DNA of 64,000 nucleotides from JACVRW01 sp052038485 (GTDB lineage Bacteria; Actinomycetota; Thermoleophilia; Solirubrobacterales; Thermoleophilaceae). This document shows positions 60,277-64,000 of the stretch, in pieces. Under the pieces are notes generated by a model. The model was given only the letters and a program-made list of their open reading frames with translations, was not told the origin of the DNA and did not search any database. The position numbers and the translations under genes are program-made. Each line of letters opens with the position of its first letter. Within the stretch, counting starts at the first letter, position 1. The stretch covers positions 13,542 to 77,541 of the forward strand of contig JBQGCL010000039.1 of NCBI GenBank assembly GCA_052038485.1, given 5' to 3'.

Positions 60277-62907
60277 TCAGCGCGCGTACGTCACGGCCCA
60301 TCGGGCCCGGGCGCCCGCCGGCCCGGGCAGCTCGAAGAAGGCCTCGCGACCGTGGATCCGGCGCGGCACCGGCCGGCCGTTCGCGAACGCCCTCACGGCG
60401 CGCGGTCGTCTTCGGGCCGGTAGAACGACGCTCATCCGCACCGGGCCGTCCAGGTGGGGCGTGACGTAGCCGCGCAGCGCCCGCGCCGTCGACGTCACCG
60501 CCACCTGCGAGGTCCGTAGCGAGAAGCGCCGGAACGGGTAGTGCGGCGCGATCCGGTAGCCGCTGCGGTTGGCCGTGACGCCCGCGAGTCGGATGGCGTT
60601 CATCACCATCCAGGTCGGCTGCTCGGTGATCTCTCCGGCCCAGACGTTCAGCGCTCCGCCGATGCCGCAGCGCGCGGGCTCGGGGGAGTAGAAGCCATTG
60701 CAGACGTCGTCGACCGAGATCGTGCCGTTCCAGTGCGTGGGGAAGGCGCGGCTGTGCGCTTCGAGCGTATTGCGCGTGTACTCGTCCCACGCGTAGCGGC
60801 GCGCGCCCGGCACGACGCCGTCGAGCCGGCTGAGCGCCCAGGTGAGCCAGCCGTTCACGTCGAACCAGACGCCGCCCGGAAACTGCGAGGCCCCGAGCAG
60901 CGGGCCGGCGTCGCCGAGCGGGCCCGTGGCGGTCCGGGGCTCTGTCACCTCGGGATCGGCTGCCGCCGGCGACATGGCCGAGCCGATCCGGCTCGGGCCG
61001 CCGGGCGCCCCGATCCCGGTGAGGAAGCGCCGGATGTTCGCGACCAGTCGCATGGCCCGGGCGGGCGTCGGCGCGCCGGCCAGGATGGCCCACGGCTGGG
61101 GCTCGCCGAAGATGACCCCGCTGCCGATCAGGCGCTCGCCGGAGAAACCGCGCGCGTACCAGCCCCGCCCCGTCCACTGGCGCGCCACGAACGCGCGCAG
61201 CTCGGCGCCACGGCGGCGCAGGGTCGCCGCGAAGCGGCGGTCGCCGCGCAGCTCCGCGACCTCGGCGAGCCGCGGGTAGGCGTAAGCGAGCTGGGCGGGC
61301 ACGAGCAGCGTCTCCGTCATGTGCAGGTAGACGCTCGAGAAGTCCGACCAGTCGCCCGCCTCGCCGGCCAGGTATCCGCCGCGCGGGCCGCGCAAGGACT
61401 CCTGGTGTCGAAATGCGACCTTCAGGTGTCGCCAGGCGCTCGCCGAGCCGCCCTCGTGGAAGGGCAACCGCTCGTCGAAGAAGCGCGGGTCGCGGGCGCC
61501 GAGCCCGTACTCGCCCGCGGCGAGCAGCAGCCAGAAGTCGAGGTCGCTCGAGCTGCCCAGCTCGACCCGGCTGCACAGCGAGCCGGTGCCGTAGGGGAGT
61601 TGGTTGAACTGGCGCGAGTCGCGCGACTGGAGCGAGATCGAGTAGCGGAGGATCTCCCGCGCCAGCGCGGGCTCCGTGTAGACGAGCGGCAGCGCGTAGT
61701 GCAGCCAGCTGCGCGAGCCGAGGTTCTGACCGAACCCGTACTGGTAGTAGCCGCCCTGGGTCACCGTGTGGTGGCCGCAGGCGGCCTCGTATACCGACGC
61801 GGAGCGAAGCAGGTAGGCGTCCCAGGCGAGCTCGCGCGCGACCCATCGCCGGCGCGCGCCGAAGTCCGCGTGCGGCAGCCAGCGCGCCCAGCGGCGGGCC
61901 GAGGTCGCGGCCGGGTCGCGCTGCCGGCGCAGCCGCATGACGAGCGGCGCCACCCGGGGGCCGGGCGCGAGCCCGTAGACGTAGCGCAGCCGAACCGCCG
62001 CTCCCGGCCGTAGGCGGACTGGCGTGCGCAGCGCGAACAGGGCGCGCCCGCTGCCCGCGGCGCGACCCGCTCCGTCGAGCCGGTCGGCGGCGACCGCCGC
62101 CGGGACGGCGCGGGTGCCGTCCCCGAAGAAGTCGGCGACAGAGGTCTCGTGCCCGCGGACATGACCGCGAAGGGCCGCGAGGAAGACGGTCAGGGGACGC
62201 TTGTCGCCGTCGCCGGGGAGCTGCGCCGCGCTGAGTGTGCGGCGGCCGGCCCTCCAGCGCGGCTCGCGAACCCCGATCGCGCGGCCGTGCTCTCGGTCGA
62301 AAGGGTTGACGTCCCAGTACTCGAACCACGACGCCCGCCGGGTCGTGCGCGAGCGGTTGCGGATGACGACCTCGTGGAGGAGGACCGGGTCGTCGCCGAA
62401 GGGCGCATAGACGTCCTCGTCGACCTCGAAGCCAAGCCCGCGCGTGCTGTGCCGAAACGAGCCGACGCCGAAGACGCGCCGCGCCGCCCGCGCCGGGAGG
62501 TCGAGGTAGAGAGTGCTCAGCGTCCGCCCGCCGGAACGAAGCCAGCCGAAGCCGCCGGCGTAGTGGCGAGTCGCCTCGTCGTAGCGATTAGCCCACTGGG
62601 CCCGCCGCTCCTGGCTCCAGAGCTGGGTGTAGCCGCGGTTGAAGGCCTGCCCGACGATGCGGTCGTTCCCGACCTGGTGCTGCGCGGTGGTCGCGCCCTG
62701 GAGCTCGGGCTGGCGCGCCAGCGGATCGGTGCGCTGGTCGATCCCGTAGACGAACTGCGGGAGCCCGAAGCGGTCGAAGGCCCAGTGTCCGAAGTGGCTG
62801 CTGCGAGGCGCGCCGTGCGCGGTGGCAACCGGGACGGCGAGCGCGAGGAGCGTCAGGGCGCAGGACAGAACTCGACGGCGATGCTTGAAATACGCGCCGT
62901 TCTCCAA
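60277..62907 (-). CDS. large secreted GH94/GH36-like carbohydrate-active protein
   Basis: An 876-residue protein with an N-terminal signal peptide (about 1-33). The beta-sandwich first half (FEYWDVNPFDREHGRA) and (alpha/alpha)6 second half (SISLQSRDSRQFNQLPYG, then AGDWSDFSSVYLHMTE) fit glycoside hydrolase family 94, the cellobiose-phosphorylase family; the loop Gly-Asp519-Trp-Ser-Asp522 corresponds to GDWND of those enzymes. Family 94 enzymes are normally cytoplasmic, and phosphorolysis makes little sense outside the cell, so a hydrolase or binding role is possible. Start TTG 62907 has a TAGGAT box nine bases upstream. Confidence 0.78.
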   Translation of the reverse strand: MENGAYFKHRRRVLSCALTLLALAVPVATAHGAPRSSHFGHWAFDRFGLPQFVYGIDQRTDPLARQPELQGATTAQHQVGNDRIVGQAFNRGYTQLWSQERRAQWANRYDEATRHYAGGFGWLRSGGRTLSTLYLDLPARAARRVFGVGSFRHSTRGLGFEVDEDVYAPFGDDPVLLHEVVIRNRSRTTRRASWFEYWDVNPFDREHGRAIGVREPRWRAGRRTLSAAQLPGDGDKRPLTVFLAALRGHVRGHETSVADFFGDGTRAVPAAVAADRLDGAGRAAGSGRALFALRTPVRLRPGAAVRLRYVYGLAPGPRVAPLVMRLRRQRDPAATSARRWARWLPHADFGARRRWVARELAWDAYLLRSASVYEAACGHHTVTQGGYYQYGFGQNLGSRSWLHYALPLVYTEPALAREILRYSISLQSRDSRQFNQLPYGTGSLCSRVELGSSSDLDFWLLLAAGEYGLGARDPRFFDERLPFHEGGSASAWRHLKVAFRHQESLRGPRGGYLAGEAGDWSDFSSVYLHMTETLLVPAQLAYAYPRLAEVAELRGDRRFAATLRRRGAELRAFVARQWTGRGWYARGFSGERLIGSGVIFGEPQPWAILAGAPTPARAMRLVANIRRFLTGIGAPGGPSRIGSAMSPAAADPEVTEPRTATGPLGDAGPLLGASQFPGGVWFDVNGWLTWALSRLDGVVPGARRYAWDEYTRNTLEAHSRAFPTHWNGTISVDDVCNGFYSPEPARCGIGGALNVWAGEITEQPTWMVMNAIRLAGVTANRSGYRIAPHYPFRRFSLRTSQVAVTSTARALRGYVTPHLDGPVRMSVVLPARRRPRAVRAFANGRPVPRRIHGREAFFELPGPAGARARWAVTYAR

Positions 62908-62916
62908 ACCGCCCGC

Positions 62917-62922
62917 ATCCTA
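62917..62922 (-). promoter_or_regulatory. -10 box of the GH94-like gene
   Basis: TAGGAT on the minus strand, nine bases before TTG 62907; supports the unusual start codon. Confidence 0.4.
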
Positions 62923-63002
62923 TCCGAGCTGGGGTCGGCCAAAGCCCCTATCGATCGAGCTGAGCCGGCGAGGAGCCCGTCAGCCAAGGAAGCAGGCGTG
63001 AA

Positions 63003-63019
63003 GGCGTGCTGGGCACGCC
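63003..63019 (-). terminator. short hairpin downstream of sufB
   Basis: GGCGTGC-TGG-GCACGCC, a perfect 7-bp stem with a three-base loop, 41 bases past the sufB stop on its strand; possible terminator without T-run. Confidence 0.4.
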
Positions 63020-63059
63020 GAGCGCCGATGACGCAGGCTGACGCTGCTCCGCAGCCGGG

Positions 63060-64000
63060 TCAGCCGATCGAGTCGACCATTTCGAGCTGAATGAGGCGGT
63101 TCAGCTCGACGGCGTACTCCATCGGCAGCTCCTTCGTGACCGGCTCGATGAAGCCGTTCACGATCATCGCCGCGGCTTCCTCCTCGGAGAGGCCGCGGGA
63201 CTGCAGGTAGAAGAGCTGCTCGTCGGAGATCTTGCCGACCACGGCCTCGTGGGCCACGGTGACGTGCGGGTTCTGGATCTGGATGTCGGGCCAGGTGTCG
63301 GAGCGCGAGCGGTCGTCCATCATCAGGCCGTCGCACTGCACCCGGGCCTTCGAGCCCTGCGAGTTGTGGCCCATCCGGACCAGCCCGCGGTAGCCCATGA
63401 TCCCGCCGTCCTTGGAGATCGACTTGGCGAGGATGTTCGAGTTGGTGTTCGGCGCCAGGTGGACCACCTTCGCGCCGGTGTCCTTCCAGACGTCGCCGGA
63501 CGCCACGCCCACGTTCAGGTGGTCGGCGCGCGCGCCCTCCCCGATCAGGAACGAGCCGGGGTAGAGCATCACCTTCTTGGCGCCCATCGACCCGCCGACC
63601 CACTCGACGGTCCCGTGCGCCTCGACGATCGCTCGCTTGGTGTTGAGGTTGAAGACGTCCTTCGACCAGTTCTGCACGGTCGTGTAGCGCGCCTTCGCGC
63701 CCTCCTTGACGAAGATCTCGACGACGGCCGAGTGCATCGAGTTGACCGAGTAGGTCTGGGCGGTGCAGCCCTCGATGTAGTTCACGTCGGAGCCCTCGTC
63801 GGCGATGATCAGCGTGTGCTCGAAGGTGCCCTCGTTGGCGCCCTCCATGCGGAAGTAGGCCTGGAGCGGGAGGTCGACCTTCACGTCCTTCGGCACGTAC
63901 AGGAACGAGCCGCCCGACCAGACGGCGCCGTGCAGCGCCGAGAACTTGTTGTCCTGCGGCGGCACGCACTTGTTCATGAAGTACTCGCGGACCAGGTCCT
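63060..64000 (-). CDS. sufB: Fe-S cluster assembly scaffold SufB, 3' part
   Basis: About 313 residues of the C-terminal region; the 5' end lies beyond the window and the frame stays open to position 64000. SufB is the scaffold of the SufBC2D complex that builds iron-sulfur clusters. YIEGCTAQTYSVNSMHSAVVE-type sequence (split around the conserved Cys) and the second key cysteine in ARVQCDGLMMDD, plus SDTWPDIQIQ, are SufB rather than SufD features. About two thirds of a full SufB is present. Other suf genes, if in an operon, would be upstream, to the right; none follows it downstream. Confidence 0.95.
   Translation of the reverse strand, partial: DLVREYFMNKCVPPQDNKFSALHGAVWSGGSFLYVPKDVKVDLPLQAYFRMEGANEGTFEHTLIIADEGSDVNYIEGCTAQTYSVNSMHSAVVEIFVKEGAKARYTTVQNWSKDVFNLNTKRAIVEAHGTVEWVGGSMGAKKVMLYPGSFLIGEGARADHLNVGVASGDVWKDTGAKVVHLAPNTNSNILAKSISKDGGIMGYRGLVRMGHNSQGSKARVQCDGLMMDDRSRSDTWPDIQIQNPHVTVAHEAVVGKISDEQLFYLQSRGLSEEEAAAMIVNGFIEPVTKELPMEYAVELNRLIQLEMVDSIG

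Overview
This 64 kb window is gap-free, very GC-rich bacterial chromosome with about 61 protein genes, no RNA genes, no insertion sequences and no CRISPR. The G/C-ending codons, frequent GTG starts, an NTF2-domain penicillin-binding protein, a MarP-type protease, WS/DGAT, a DevS-like kinase and TANNNT promoters fused to start codons point to a high-GC Gram-positive. A deep-branching actinobacterium of the Thermoleophilia/Solirubrobacterales type is my best guess, inferred from gene content only.

Layout. 1-134: 5' end of a ParA ATPase gene. 234-7782: gltB-gltD, a DsbA-fold protein and an NAD-dependent epimerase. 7779-9057 (minus): three-gene operon for small membrane/coiled-coil proteins resembling E. 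coli yqjD/yqjE. 9255-11333: zinc-ribbon/FHA protein, small Cys-pair protein, SRPBCC protein, lipoprotein. 11330-15062: transpeptidase PBP divergent from a MarP-like membrane protease, then a secreted lysyl-oxidase-like protein that has lost its copper ligands. 15241-17967 (minus): molybdopterin oxidoreductase with its own FAD/NAD reductase, and a DAO-type oxidase. 17960-22716: topoisomerase III, an NTF2-like protein, and a TetR-Baeyer-Villiger monooxygenase pair behind a clear dyad operator. 23810-30763: AddAB/AdnAB-like double-strand-break helicase-nuclease. 30801-34222: acidic protein, SNase lipoprotein, hydrolase, secreted sulfatase. 34257-37992 (minus): three minor-pilin genes (PilV/W/X order).

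38065-43776: split-barrel FMN protein, TetR regulator, HAD-unknown-FxsA operon, DUF59 protein, diguanylate cyclase, lipoate-ligase-like protein. 43698-47795 (minus): WS/DGAT, secreted S15-type hydrolase and alpha/beta hydrolase in one coupled operon. 47826-52830: M28 peptidase, ispH, a cysteine-free redoxin, secreted proteins, a SpoIIM-family membrane protein. 52900-54667: GAF sensor kinase and NarL-type regulator. 54718-60265: SDR, divergent QueA paralog, methyltransferase, exonuclease III convergent with a stand-alone LigD-type polymerase, two small proteins. 60277-62907: large secreted GH94-like protein. 63060-64000: 3' part of sufB.

Two genome-scale habits stand out. First, at least sixteen genes have a TANNNT box 6-9 bases before the start codon, so the transcript would begin at or next to the start codon: leaderless expression appears to be the default for first genes of operons, while internal genes are coupled by ATGA/GTGA/TGATG overlaps. 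Second, four convergent gene pairs end on one shared CTAG, each strand reading TAG from the same palindrome. The most unusual proteins are the copper-ligand-less lysyl oxidase homolog, the Cys-less DipZ-like redoxin, the minor pilin carrying beta-sandwich domains, and a helicase-nuclease whose first subunit has lost its Walker A lysine.
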